Below are positions 1 through 8,642 of a stretch of DNA of 64,000 nucleotides, one piece after another (position 1 is the stretch's first letter; each line of letters starts with the position of its first letter). This stretch comes from Peribacillus sp. FSL E2-0218 (GTDB lineage: Bacteria > Bacillota > Bacilli > Bacillales > DSM-1321), in contig NZ_CP150304.1 of the NCBI RefSeq assembly GCF_037992945.1, forward strand, positions 4,533,501-4,597,500. The letters are read 5' to 3'. The notes below the pieces were generated by a model. It was not told the DNA's origin and made no database searches. It saw nothing but the letters and a program-made list of their open reading frames with translations. Made by a program: the position numbers and the translations under genes.

Positions 1-3000
1 CTTCGGCAAGGCCCAGCTCCCAAGGAAGGCCCGTATGCTTAATGCTCGTTTTTGGTGATGCACCCGTGCCGCCATCATAGCCACTAATGACGATGACATC
101 CGCGGCACCTTTGGCAACACCGGCCGCAATCGTGCCGACACCTGCTTTTGACACAAGCTTGACACTGATCCTGGCATCACGATTGGCATTTTTCAAATCG
201 TGAATCAGCTGCGCCAGGTCTTCAATCGAATAGATATCGTGATGCGGAGGCGGTGAGATCAAGCCTACACCAGGGGTGGAACCACGTACCTCAGCGACCC
301 AAGGATATACTTTATTCCCTGGAAGCTGGCCGCCTTCACCAGGCTTTGCGCCTTGTGCCATCTTGATTTGGAGCTCATCGGCATTGATGAGGTAATGACT
401 TTTCACACCGAAACGCCCGGATGCGATTTGCTTGATCCCGCTGCGGCGGTTATCACCGTTTTCATCCAAATGGTAACGGCTTGGATGCTCCCCGCCTTCA
501 CCGCTATTGCTTTTTCCGCCGAGACGGTTCATCGCAATCGCCAATGTTTCATGCGCTTCCTGGCTCAAAGAACCGAATGACATCGCGCCCGTTTTAAAAC
601 GGGTGACAATCGATTCAACGGATTCCACTTCATCGATGGAAATGCTTTGGCGCTTTTGGTCGAACGAGAATAAATTCCGTAAAAACCCAAGTCTTTCTTC
701 ATTCGCCAAGTTTGAATATTTCTTAAATAATTGATAATCGCCTTTGCGGCAAGCCCATTGCAGGGTATGGATCGTTTTCGGATTGAAGGCATGATGTTCG
801 CCCGTTTTTCTCCATTGAAAATCGCTTCCGCTTTCAAGGGTTTGATCATAGGAGCCAGCAGCAGCTTTTCTATGGCGTATCAACGCTTCATCCGCGATCG
901 TATCCAAATCGATCCCGCTAAGCTGCGAGGCCGTCCCGCTGAAATAGCGTTCGATGACTTCCGCGCCGATTCCGACCGCTTCGAAAATTTGTGCTCCGCG
1001 ATAGCTTTGGATCGTGGAAATCCCCATCTTCGACATTACTTTTACGATGCCTTCCGTCACCGAGCGTACATATTTCCTTACCGTTTCCTCGTAGCTGACG
1101 GCCAGGCTGCCTTCCAATATCGCCTGCTTATACGTTTCATAGGCAAGATACGGGTGAATCGCATCCACGCCATATCCGATCAGTGATGCAAAATGATGGA
1201 CTTCCCTTGCTTCCCCCGATTCAACGATGATGCTCACTTTCGTACGGTTCCCATGGCGGATAAGCTCCTGATGAAGGGCACTCGCAGCCAATAAGGATGG
1301 GATTGCGGCATTTTCCTCGGTCAACCCGTGATCGGATAAGATCAAAAGGCTGATGCCTTCGGAGATCGCCTGCTCCGCTTCGCGGCAAATCCGGTCGAGC
1401 TCGCTCTCCAAATCTTCTGAAAATAGCGTGTGTATGACCTTGCTTTGAAATTCCGGAAACGCACTCTCTTTTATCTGCTGCATCTGAGCTGGCGTCAATA
1501 CGGGTGTATCCAATTGAATGCGCCGGCTGTTCGTTTTATCCGGTTTCAGCAAATCCCCTTCCGCTCCAAGGAATGTCATCGTGGATGTGACGATTTGTTC
1601 ACGAAGCGAATCGATTGGCGGGTTGGTCACCTGTGCGAAGGATTGCTTGAAATAGTTGAATAATGATTGGGGGCGATCGGATAACACCGCTAACGGAATG
1701 TCATTCCCCATGCTTCCAAGTGGATCTTTTCCCTCGTTGATGATAGGCAATAAATATTTTTGGACATCTTCATAGGTGTATCCGAACGCTTTTTGCCTGA
1801 ATAGCAAATCACCAATTGGCTGATCCCCTGACACCGATTCTTCGTCGCTTAGTTGTACAAGCTGTTCGTCCAGCCACTGCTGATAGGGATTTTCCTGGGC
1901 CATCTCGGATTTGATTTCATCATCGGATACAATCCGCCCTTCCTCCAAATCTATTAACAGCATTCTTCCTGGGCTTAAACGATCTTTATATAGTACATTT
2001 TCAGGCTCTACATCGATCACGCCGACCTCTGAGGAGAAAATGATATAATCATCTTTTGTCACATAATACCGTGCCGGCCTAAGACCATTTCGATCCAGGA
2101 TGGCCCCGATTTGCTTGCCGTTCGTAAAGGAAATGGCGGTTGGACCATCCCACGGCTCCATGAGCATGCTATGATATTCGTAAAATGCCTTCTTTTCTTT
2201 CGTCATATGCGGATTCTCCGTCCACGGCTCAGGAATGAGCATCATGGCCGCATGGGCCGGCTTACGCCCTGCAAGCACGAAGAATTCAAGGGCATTATCA
2301 AGGATGGAGGAATCACTGCCGTCTATATCCAAAATTGGCAGCACCTTTTGCAGGTCCTCTCCGAATGCTTCCGAAACAAACTGCTGTTCACGCGCCTTCA
2401 TCCAATTCACATTACCTCTAAGCGTATTGATTTCGCCATTATGGATCAGATAACGGTTTGGATGCGCCCTCTCCCAGCTTGGAAAGGTATTCGTACTGAA
2501 GCGGGAATGCACTAAAGCAAAAGCCGAAACAAAAGCTTCCTGTTGAAGGTCAAGATAAAAAGCATCCACCTGCTCCGGTGTCAACAATCCTTTGTAAACG
2601 ATCGTGGCACTTGAAAGGCTGGCAAAATAAAAACGGTTTCCACGTTCACGCGCCCAGTTTTCCGCTTGCTTTCTTATAATGAACAATTTACGCTCAAACG
2701 CTAAATCATCGGATATCGTTTCACCGGCCCCGATGAATACTTGGCGGATCGTCGGACATGTCTCCTTGCCGACTTCCCCGATTTTCCCTGTATCTACAGG
2801 AACCGTTCTCCAGCCTAACAGCGTTTGGCCCTCTTGCTCGATAAATTCATTCAAGCGAGCTTCGATTTCATTCCGTTCGGCATCATCGTTTGAGAAAAAG
2901 AGCATACCTACACCATAGCGCCCTTTTGCTGGCAAATTCATTTCCGGGCATGCCAGCCTAAAATAGCTATCAGGAATCTGCACCATCAGTCCTGCGCCAT

Positions 3001-3187
3001 CTCCCGTCAGGGGATCACTGCCTTGTCCGCCGCGATGATCCAATTGGCACAGCATCTTCAGTCCTTGTTTGACGATGTCATGTGTAGCAAGCCCTTTTAT
3101 ATGAGCGTATAAACCGATCCCACATGCATCATGTTCAAATTCAGGATGGTAGAGCCCTTGTGCTTTTGGTATTTGATTGTATGTCAT
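1..3187 (-). CDS. gltB: Glutamate synthase large subunit (5' part; cut by window edge)
   Basis: Large (alpha) subunit of NADPH-glutamate synthase, called gltA in B. subtilis. It transfers the amide of glutamine to 2-oxoglutarate to give two glutamates in the cytosol. The minus-strand reading frame is open from an ATG at 3187 to the window edge, about 1060 of the roughly 1500 residues expected. After a short propeptide the class II amidotransferase nucleophile is visible in DACGIG, at about Cys22, followed by HRGGQGSDP and the N-terminal glutaminase domain. The central domain and the start of the FMN domain follow (KPGEGGQLPG, RGSTPGVGLISPPPHHD). The gene is divergent from gltC, its usual activator. 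The Fe-S centre and C-terminal GXGXG domain lie outside the window. Identity is very secure. Confidence 0.97.
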   Translation of the reverse strand, partial: MTYNQIPKAQGLYHPEFEHDACGIGLYAHIKGLATHDIVKQGLKMLCQLDHRGGQGSDPLTGDGAGLMVQIPDSYFRLACPEMNLPAKGRYGVGMLFFSNDDAERNEIEARLNEFIEQEGQTLLGWRTVPVDTGKIGEVGKETCPTIRQVFIGAGETISDDLAFERKLFIIRKQAENWARERGNRFYFASLSSATIVYKGLLTPEQVDAFYLDLQQEAFVSAFALVHSRFSTNTFPSWERAHPNRYLIHNGEINTLRGNVNWMKAREQQFVSEAFGEDLQKVLPILDIDGSDSSILDNALEFFVLAGRKPAHAAMMLIPEPWTENPHMTKEKKAFYEYHSMLMEPWDGPTAISFTNGKQIGAILDRNGLRPARYYVTKDDYIIFSSEVGVIDVEPENVLYKDRLSPGRMLLIDLEEGRIVSDDEIKSEMAQENPYQQWLDEQLVQLSDEESVSGDQPIGDLLFRQKAFGYTYEDVQKYLLPIINEGKDPLGSMGNDIPLAVLSDRPQSLFNYFKQSFAQVTNPPIDSLREQIVTSTMTFLGAEGDLLKPDKTNSRRIQLDTPVLTPAQMQQIKESAFPEFQSKVIHTLFSEDLESELDRICREAEQAISEGISLLILSDHGLTEENAAIPSLLAASALHQELIRHGNRTKVSIIVESGEAREVHHFASLIGYGVDAIHPYLAYETYKQAILEGSLAVSYEETVRKYVRSVTEGIVKVMSKMGISTIQSYRGAQIFEAVGIGAEVIERYFSGTASQLSGIDLDTIADEALIRHRKAAAGSYDQTLESGSDFQWRKTGEHHAFNPKTIHTLQWACRKGDYQLFKKYSNLANEERLGFLRNLFSFDQKRQSISIDEVESVESIVTRFKTGAMSFGSLSQEAHETLAIAMNRLGGKSNSGEGGEHPSRYHLDENGDNRRSGIKQIASGRFGVKSHYLINADELQIKMAQGAKPGEGGQLPGNKVYPWVAEVRGSTPGVGLISPPPHHDIYSIEDLAQLIHDLKNANRDARISVKLVSKAGVGTIAAGVAKGAADVIVISGYDGGTGASPKTSIKHTGLPWELGLAE

Positions 3188-3285
3188 ATTAATCGCCCCC
3201 ATCGTATTCTTACACCGTTATGTCACTTACATTTTATTCTAGGTTTTCAAATCGATATAAACAATATATAATTAATGTATAATCT

Positions 3286-3300
3286 ATCTCAAATTGAGAT
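3286..3300. promoter_or_regulatory. GltC-type operator in the gltB-gltC intergenic region
   Basis: The 15-mer ATCTCAAATTGAGAT is a perfect inverted repeat with 7-bp arms around one central base. It sits 21 bp before gltC and about 100 bp upstream of gltB. It is nearly identical to the B. subtilis GltC box (ATCTCATTTTGAGAT, as remembered) and has the T-N11-A form of LysR sites. It probably serves both gltC autoregulation and gltB activation. Confidence 0.8.
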
Positions 3301-3321
3301 GAATACTCAGGGGATGAATAA

Positions 3322-4224
3322 ATGGAACTACGTCAATTACGTTATTTTGTTGAAGTAGCCGAAAGAGAACATGTCTCTGAGGCCGCGGAACACCTGCATA
3401 TCGCACAATCTGCCATCAGCCGGCAAATTTCCAGACTGGAAGATGAGCTGGGCGTTCTTTTATTTGAAAAGGTCGGCCGAAATATTCAGTTAACCCCAAT
3501 TGGCAAAATATTTATGATCCATGCAAAAACGGCGATAAAGGCGATCGAATATGCTAAAGACCAAATTGAAGAATTTTTGGATCCTGAACACGGAACCATT
3601 AAAATCGGTTTCCCATCAAGCCTTTCGACCCATTTGCTGCCTACCGTCATTTCCGCCTTTAAGGATGAACAGCCCAATATCGCGTTCCACTTAAGGCAAG
3701 GGTCATACTCCTCCCTGAAGGAAGCTGTCAAGAACCGTGAAATTGGATTAGCCTTTCTCGGCCCGATTCCGACGAACGACCCTGATATCGAAGGTCATAT
3801 CTTATTCACCGAAAATATTTCTGCATTACTGCCGATCACGCATCCACTCGCTGAACGGAAAAGCCTGCGTCTAAGTGATTTAAGAAATGATCCATTCGTC
3901 TTATACCCAAAAGGATACATCCTTCATAGCATCGCGATCGAAGCATGCAACGCCGCGGGCTTTACACCGAACATTGCCTCGGAAGGTGAAGACATGGATT
4001 CGATAAAGGGCCTTGTATCAGCCGGAATCGGCGTCAGCCTGCTGCCTGACAGCACCTTTTATGAAGTCATCCCCAGACTGACCGTCAAGATCCCGATCGA
4101 TACACCGGAGGTCAAACGGACTGTTGGCATCATCACACCGAAAAACAGGGAATTGGCCCCTTCCGAGAAGGTTTTTTACCAATTCGCCAAAAAGTTCTTC
4201 TCTGTTCTCGAGCAATATCAATGA
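3322..4224 (+). CDS. gltC: LysR-family transcriptional activator of glutamate synthase
   Basis: 300 residues, the length of B. subtilis GltC. The N-terminal winged helix-turn-helix is typical of LysR regulators (MELRQLRYFVEVAE, then HVSEAAEHLHIAQSAISRQI, residues 1-60). A periplasmic-binding-like effector domain follows from about residue 90. In B. subtilis this protein activates gltAB when 2-oxoglutarate is high and represses its own gene. Divergent placement next to gltB and the operator at 3286-3300 support the same role here. The ribosome-binding site is weak (GGGGA). A short ORF overlaps the stop codon. Confidence 0.95.
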   Translation: MELRQLRYFVEVAEREHVSEAAEHLHIAQSAISRQISRLEDELGVLLFEKVGRNIQLTPIGKIFMIHAKTAIKAIEYAKDQIEEFLDPEHGTIKIGFPSSLSTHLLPTVISAFKDEQPNIAFHLRQGSYSSLKEAVKNREIGLAFLGPIPTNDPDIEGHILFTENISALLPITHPLAERKSLRLSDLRNDPFVLYPKGYILHSIAIEACNAAGFTPNIASEGEDMDSIKGLVSAGIGVSLLPDSTFYEVIPRLTVKIPIDTPEVKRTVGIITPKNRELAPSEKVFYQFAKKFFSVLEQYQ

Positions 4225-4226
4225 TC

Positions 4227-4328
4227 ATGTCTTTTAGTCAACAAGGCCCTCCTCAGCCTGGCGGCGCTCATTCCGAATGGCCAACGGTTTACCCGAGACA
4301 ACTTCCCAATCGCCCACTGTTCGAATAA
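4227..4328 (+). CDS. Short proline-rich ORF between gltC and the coat-protein gene
   Basis: An open frame of 33 codons starts at ATG 4227; an in-frame ATG at 4221 overlaps the gltC stop as ATGA and would add two residues. The peptide is rich in Pro, Gln and Gly (SFSQQGPPQPGGAHSEW) and ends in RPLFE. There is no clear Shine-Dalgarno sequence, so translation would depend on coupling to gltC. It is not a recognised family. Its composition resembles short spore-coat-associated peptides and the next gene is a coat gene, but that is only suggestive. It could be a non-coding spacer that happens to be open. Confidence 0.35.
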   Translation: MSFSQQGPPQPGGAHSEWPTVYPRQLPNRPLFE

Positions 4329-4361
4329 CGTATCAAGATTATTTGTTCAGGAGGAATTAAC

Positions 4362-4856
4362 ATGACACCCAATCATTCACATCTTGCATGGCATGAAACG
4401 CTTGAACTTCATGAACTCGTCGCTTCGCAGGCCAATGCCCTTACGAAATTGAAAAAAGCCTATCCGGAAATAACAGACCCCATACTAAAAACGATTTACA
4501 AGCAAATGATCGAGACACTTTCCCAGAACATCGTGGATTTGCTCCAATTTTACCCGCTGACCCCTAAGTTGAGCAGCACCGATGCGGAATTAAGAGACGA
4601 TGCATCCGCCGCAGCCGCAGGGGATTTGCTTGGACTTGCGAAATCTTTGATCAAAAATTATGCAGGGGCCATCACGGAAACGGCAACCCCCTCTTTGCGA
4701 AAAGTTTTCACGAAGCACTTAAATGCAGCCATCGATAACCATGCGAAAATCTTCAACTACTTATATGAACGGAATCTTTACCCTGCTTATGACTTAAACC
4801 AATTGCTCCAAAATGACGTCGACTCAGCCAACAAGGCCCTTTCCCAGCCATACTAA
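4362..4856 (+). CDS. Spore coat protein, CotF-like
   Basis: 164 residues in the CotF/YhcQ coat family (COG5577), whose members adopt a ferritin-like helical fold. The N-terminal LAWHETLELHELVASQ is the family hallmark and is followed by long amphipathic helices. Family proteins are made in the mother cell late in sporulation and incorporated into the spore coat. The start is fixed by a strong AGGAGG 7 nt upstream. An intrinsic terminator follows directly. No sigma-K promoter was identified with confidence. The gene implies a spore-forming organism. Confidence 0.82.
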   Translation: MTPNHSHLAWHETLELHELVASQANALTKLKKAYPEITDPILKTIYKQMIETLSQNIVDLLQFYPLTPKLSSTDAELRDDASAAAAGDLLGLAKSLIKNYAGAITETATPSLRKVFTKHLNAAIDNHAKIFNYLYERNLYPAYDLNQLLQNDVDSANKALSQPY

Positions 4857-4858
4857 AT

Positions 4859-4902
4859 GCAAAAAGAAGGCACAGCATCAGGAATGCTTGCCTTCTTTTT
4901 GC
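4859..4902 (+). terminator. Intrinsic terminator after the CotF-like gene
   Basis: GCAAAAAGAAGGCA pairs perfectly with TGCCTTCTTTTTGC around a 16-nt loop. The right arm supplies the T-run. The first repeat array begins about 16 bp downstream. Confidence 0.8.
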
Positions 4903-4917
4903 TTAGGGATAAGTGGG

Positions 4918-5146
4918 GCGGTTTTCGTATAAATTGCGCTTTCCACACGCAATTGGAGGGGGCGGTTCTCGGCTAATTCTTGCGTTATTCGCAAATTTAG
5001 CCACTTTACTCGCGAATTCGGCACTTTTACTCGCAAGTTTACCGACTTTACTCGTCAATTTCGTGCTTTTATTCGCGAGTTTGGGCTTTGCATCGGAATT
5101 GAGGCCGATTTTCGTATAAATTGTGCTTTCCACACGCAATTGGGAT
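4918..5146 (+). repeat. 21-bp degenerate tandem repeat array, family A (array 1)
   Basis: About 11 degenerate units of 19-25 bp, mostly 21. The best four are contiguous at 5003-5086. Unit pattern: TTTAYTCGYGA followed by RTTYNGGCAC. The outer parts of the array form a longer direct repeat: 4921-4956 and 5107-5142 both read TTTTCGTATAAATTG, then CGCTTTCCACACGCAATTGG or TGCTTTCCACACGCAATTGG. Each copy contains the inverted repeat AATTGCG...CGCAATT (one G-U in the second). The frame is open on both strands but has no ribosome-binding site, so this is not treated as coding. The same unit family recurs at 43218-43437. Confidence 0.8.
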
Positions 5147-5318
5147 TCTCTCCAGCTACAATGTAGGCTATCGGGATGTCGGGAATGGAAACGGTAGGCG
5201 CGAGAATCTGAGTGGAAAGGAACGTTCATTGTACAAATCTGGTCGTTTTCTATTAATCCCGCTGCTAATGTTATAATATACAAGAATAGGATTTAATTAA
5301 CACCCAAGACTTCAGGAG

Positions 5319-5927
5319 GTGAACATCATAAAAAAAATCCTTTTATCGCTCCTCTTATCCTTGGTCTCCTTAACTCTCGTTGCATGTAAGGGGGATCAGC
5401 CAAAATCGACCAATACTCTTTCCGTCCCTAAGCTGACAGCAAGGGAGCAGGCCATTCTCACCAATACGAGTGAAAACGCCATGCTTATCGATTTCAATGT
5501 TGATGATACATACAAGCAATTGTCTGTCTGGGTCGAAAAATATGAAGCTGGTAAACTTGTCGAAGCTGAAAAAGGCCGCCTGACAACAGAGGTTGAAAAG
5601 AATGGGACAATCATATTTACAACATCAAAAACGGATGACGAACAAAATCTTTCCATGTTCAATATCACGATTCAAAACGGCGGCGGCACAAGTACAGCCA
5701 CTTCCCCCGAAAAAATCGAAAAGAAGGATGCCAGCGTATCGGGCAGTACAGATAAAATTGACCTGAAAAATACGAGCAAGCCTGTATTGGCGAGCATTGG
5801 TTATTCAAGCAGTCATGATGGCATGCGTTCTCTTTCCACGGATTTTTATCACGATATGGATAACCATATCGACGAATTAAAAGCATATGATGTCGTCTAT
5901 CTTCTGAGGAGTGAATTTACAAAATAG
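5319..5927 (+). CDS. Lipoprotein of unknown function with uncertain start codon
   Basis: About 200 residues: a type II signal peptide (KKILLSLLLSLVSLTLVAC, lipobox LVAC), then an extracellular beta-rich-looking region and a Ser/Thr/Lys-rich linker. It should be anchored to the outer face of the membrane. The function is not recognised. The only listed start in frame is a GTG at 5319 inside the Shine-Dalgarno sequence AGGAGGTG itself. At normal spacing the SD points to ATC 5325 or ATA 5328. Either a rare start codon is used or the ATG has been lost. A terminator follows about 100 bp downstream. Confidence 0.65.
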   Translation: MNIIKKILLSLLLSLVSLTLVACKGDQPKSTNTLSVPKLTAREQAILTNTSENAMLIDFNVDDTYKQLSVWVEKYEAGKLVEAEKGRLTTEVEKNGTIIFTTSKTDDEQNLSMFNITIQNGGGTSTATSPEKIEKKDASVSGSTDKIDLKNTSKPVLASIGYSSSHDGMRSLSTDFYHDMDNHIDELKAYDVVYLLRSEFTK

Positions 5928-6027
5928 CTGCCGATGAAACCCGGCCCGAACAATCTTGGGCTATGTCGCGGAGTTCTTGAACAGATCTTGTAAACAATAA
6001 AAACTACAGGTTATTGGATGATACCCG

Positions 6028-6061
6028 AAAAAGCAGCCATCACTTGAATGGCTGCTTTTCT
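6028..6061 (+). terminator. Intrinsic terminator downstream of the lipoprotein gene
   Basis: AAAAGCAGCCAT and ATGGCTGCTTTT form a perfect 12-bp stem around a 7-nt loop. The right arm ends in a T-run. Confidence 0.8.
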
Positions 6062-6131
6062 TCCATGATGGTCGCAACAGAAATGCTTGTGGCGAAGCAA
6101 GTTCTTGATCTTTATAGATAAAGAATGAAAT

Positions 6132-6528
6132 TTAAATATTATTATCCCAATCAACGTATTCAATTAATTTGTCCGTTTGATCACTTGAACGTTCTCTATA
6201 ATTTTCTCCATAAATGTTAATTAAATCTTTTACAGATGTACCTATTGATACATTTCGAAGTTTTGTAGCTAGAATTAAAAGCTTCAATTATCAACAGTTA
6301 TTCGTTCATTAATATTTTTATCAATATTGTATATTTCATAGCCCGGAGTCTAATATCCTTAGAAATTGTAAGGAAATGGTCCTTTCGATACTTTTCCAAA
6401 CTATCCAATAAATATAATTGATTTATATTTTCTCTGGTTCAATCTGTCGTTTCTGTTTTATATGCATGGACTGTACATCCTATGAAAGTAATGATTGCTG
6501 CCGCCAAAATGAATATCGTGAATTTCAT
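6132..6528 (-). pseudogene. Decayed small lipoprotein gene
   Basis: A minus-strand ATG at 6528 begins a clean lipoprotein signal peptide (MKFTIFILAAAIITFIGC) but hits TGA after 29 codons. Protein-like sequence then continues in different frames. One piece contains KYRKDHFLTISKDI. The next is TPGYEIYNIDKNINERITV. The last is LRNVSIGTSVKDLINIYGE, ending IEYVDWDNNI before a TAA at 6132. The last piece resembles small secreted proteins in which a GTS/GDS-K-D-x-I-x-x-Y-G-E segment recurs. At least one in-frame stop and two frameshifts are needed, so the gene is dead unless the sequence has errors. No strong ribosome-binding site. The rest of 5928-6759 holds only the terminator at 6028-6061. Confidence 0.6.
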
Positions 6529-6759
6529 TTTCAAGTATTAAAACCCTGAGTATTATTTTAAAGGGAAAATCATCCTAACAGCACCCTTTCCCTTTTATCC
6601 ATATACACATCGTACCTGCTGGGACGGCTTTTATTTCCGCACCTCCAGTATCCATTTTTATCAAGCTTCCCCTTACTCTTTATTCTTCTTTCAAGAATTG
6701 CTAAATCTGAATGATTCCCTTTGTGCCCTTATAACATTTTAAGATATCCATCCGCTTTA

Positions 6760-8448
6760 TCAATTATCGCTTTTAAAAGCTGGCGGAATACCGATCCGAT
6801 TATTCAATAAATTATTTGATGTTCCTGCTTGGAAATGAATTTCCCTTCCAACCTCGGCAAATGTGTGATCATTCTCAATCAACGTGTTGGTCAAGGTCAA
6901 TGGCAGGGCTGTATAGTCATTATTAACGTTCCCGTTATTATGGGACCCGCGTATGCCGATGGCAGCGGGGATAAAGTTATGTTCGGATTTATCGATATGA
7001 TGAATGCTGTTTCTATACAGTTTCGTGGACTTGTTGGAACTGAGAAACACAATCCCATTGTTGAAGCTGTTTTCAATCGTATTGTCTTCAATGATCGCAT
7101 TCTTGGTCACGTGGATGCTGATACCTCCATGTGACTCTGCGGCTGCTTTGACATTGCTTACATAATTACCCTTAATCACCACAGATTCCAAGAATCCCAT
7201 CTCCCTTTTGGTCAGGTCTGTAAATTGTGATCCGTTAACGGCGATGCCTCGTTCAGTAATCGTGTCATTTTTTTCTATATCATAAACCTTATAATCATCC
7301 TGGATGCCCACTCTTTGACTGTTAATCCGATTTCCTGAAATCATAATGTCTCGAGGCGGGTAAGCGGACATCTCGCCGGCATCATACTCCATTCCCCCAA
7401 CGACAATCGGGAAACGTGTATTTAAAATGACATTGTTTGTGAGGGATACGTTTTGTCCAGAGTGTGTGTCGATTCCCTCCCATGTCGGGTTATTGGCGAC
7501 CACGTTCTGATCGACCACAATGGTATGACTTGGCGGAAATATCGCTTGGGTTTTGGCATCATTTCTTGTATTGATCTTCCTATGACTAAAGGCCATGCCA
7601 TAGCTTTGCTGTACGCTTCCTACGGTTACTCCTGGCCAAAGGTCACTCACGGTCGTATGCTTTACGGACACATTATTCGCTGAGACGCCGCCAATGCCGG
7701 CATAGCCTATATCCGTGATGTTCATGCTTTTTTTATAAATGGTGTCAGACCCTTTGATGGTCACTCCATCCACATGCTCTAAATAGATGCCATACCCTTC
7801 ATAGCCGCTAATTTGAACATCCTCAATCGTGATATTTTTCAGTCTTTTCGCGTCAGCATCTTTATTAGTTGTTGGGTATGTACTGGCTAATTCATCCGTT
7901 GATTTCGTTTGATCGATGGCGGTAACCTGGATGCCTCTATGCCTTGATGCATAATACTTCCTTGGCTCCCCTGTTACGGTATCTTCTGTTTTTCTTTTCC
8001 CATCCAGATTAAGGTTTTTAATCCTAGCCTGACTTTCCAGTATTTTGATGGTAACCGGGTCACTTCTCGATTCGGTACAGATTGTCGTGACCGCCTTGCC
8101 GTTCTCCATGGTTCCTTCCAATGTAACTCCAGATCGCATCACAATAAAGGCACTCGCCGTGAAATTCCCTTTCGATAGGAGAACGGTACCTCGGTTTCCG
8201 TTTGTTCCATTCCTTTGATATTTTGAAACGCTTAGAATCGCACTATTAACAGCAGCTCTTACTGATGACGATGTAGAGTTCGGTGCTAACGTTGACGTTT
8301 CCATAAGCGTATTGCTGCTGTCGAATAATTGAAGTGTCGCTCCTGTTGTTGGTTCGCAAACCGGATTGGCTGCCGATATCATGGATGGGAGAGAAAAGAA
8401 AACGGCTATAAACAGAAGGAACAATGCCGCACTTCTAAACATTTTCAT
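6760..8448 (-). CDS. Secreted right-handed parallel beta-helix protein
   Basis: 562 residues from the ATG at 8448, which has GAGGGG 7 nt upstream; an in-frame ATG at 8463 would place the Shine-Dalgarno inside the coding region. A Sec signal peptide (MKMFRSAALFLLFIAVFF, cleavage after about MISAA) is followed by about 500 residues of short beta-strand repeats rich in Asn, Val, Ile and Gly (NITIEDVQISGYEGYGI, VVIKGNYVSNVKA, AIIEDNTIENSFNNGIVF). This is the pattern of pectate-lyase-like PbH1 beta-helices. Such proteins bind or cleave polysaccharides outside the cell. No catalytic residues could be assigned, so substrate and activity are unknown. A 36-codon ORF and a shared upstream element lie just upstream. 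Confidence 0.85.
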   Translation of the reverse strand: MKMFRSAALFLLFIAVFFSLPSMISAANPVCEPTTGATLQLFDSSNTLMETSTLAPNSTSSSVRAAVNSAILSVSKYQRNGTNGNRGTVLLSKGNFTASAFIVMRSGVTLEGTMENGKAVTTICTESRSDPVTIKILESQARIKNLNLDGKRKTEDTVTGEPRKYYASRHRGIQVTAIDQTKSTDELASTYPTTNKDADAKRLKNITIEDVQISGYEGYGIYLEHVDGVTIKGSDTIYKKSMNITDIGYAGIGGVSANNVSVKHTTVSDLWPGVTVGSVQQSYGMAFSHRKINTRNDAKTQAIFPPSHTIVVDQNVVANNPTWEGIDTHSGQNVSLTNNVILNTRFPIVVGGMEYDAGEMSAYPPRDIMISGNRINSQRVGIQDDYKVYDIEKNDTITERGIAVNGSQFTDLTKREMGFLESVVIKGNYVSNVKAAAESHGGISIHVTKNAIIEDNTIENSFNNGIVFLSSNKSTKLYRNSIHHIDKSEHNFIPAAIGIRGSHNNGNVNNDYTALPLTLTNTLIENDHTFAEVGREIHFQAGTSNNLLNNRIGIPPAFKSDN

Positions 8449-8490
8449 CTGAAAACCCCTCATGCTAGTTATTTATTATCCACCCTTCCT

Positions 8491-8601
8491 TCACCCAAAG
8501 ATGGCTTGGGAAGATAATTTTGTGAACTCTAAAGCTTCTATAGAATGGAAACCTACCAAAGTAATCATTGTAAGGAACGTTGCCATGGCTTTTTCTTGCA
8601 T
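8491..8601 (-). CDS. 36-aa signal-peptide-like ORF upstream of the beta-helix gene
   Basis: ATG 8601 is preceded by AGAGGAG at 9-nt spacing, a good ribosome-binding site. The predicted peptide is a short basic start, a hydrophobic core (AMATFLTMITLVGFHSIEA) and about 15 more residues before TGA. The beta-helix gene starts 42 nt downstream. It could be a truncated secreted protein, a small secreted peptide, or a leader controlling the next gene. It sits directly downstream of the element shared with the DUF2712 operon (8643-8699). No family recognised. Confidence 0.45.
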   Translation of the reverse strand: MQEKAMATFLTMITLVGFHSIEALEFTKLSSQAIFG

Positions 8602-8642
8602 AGTCCTTCTCTCCTCTTATTTTTTTCCGTTACCAGCTATAT

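Noticed and set aside
353..2918. Plus-strand frames opposite gltB
   Set aside because: Antisense shadows of a highly conserved gene; no ribosome-binding sites.
4903..5283. 126-codon minus-strand frame across array 1
   Set aside because: Low-complexity KLASK-type repeat translation, no ribosome-binding site, overlaps hairpins and the repeat.
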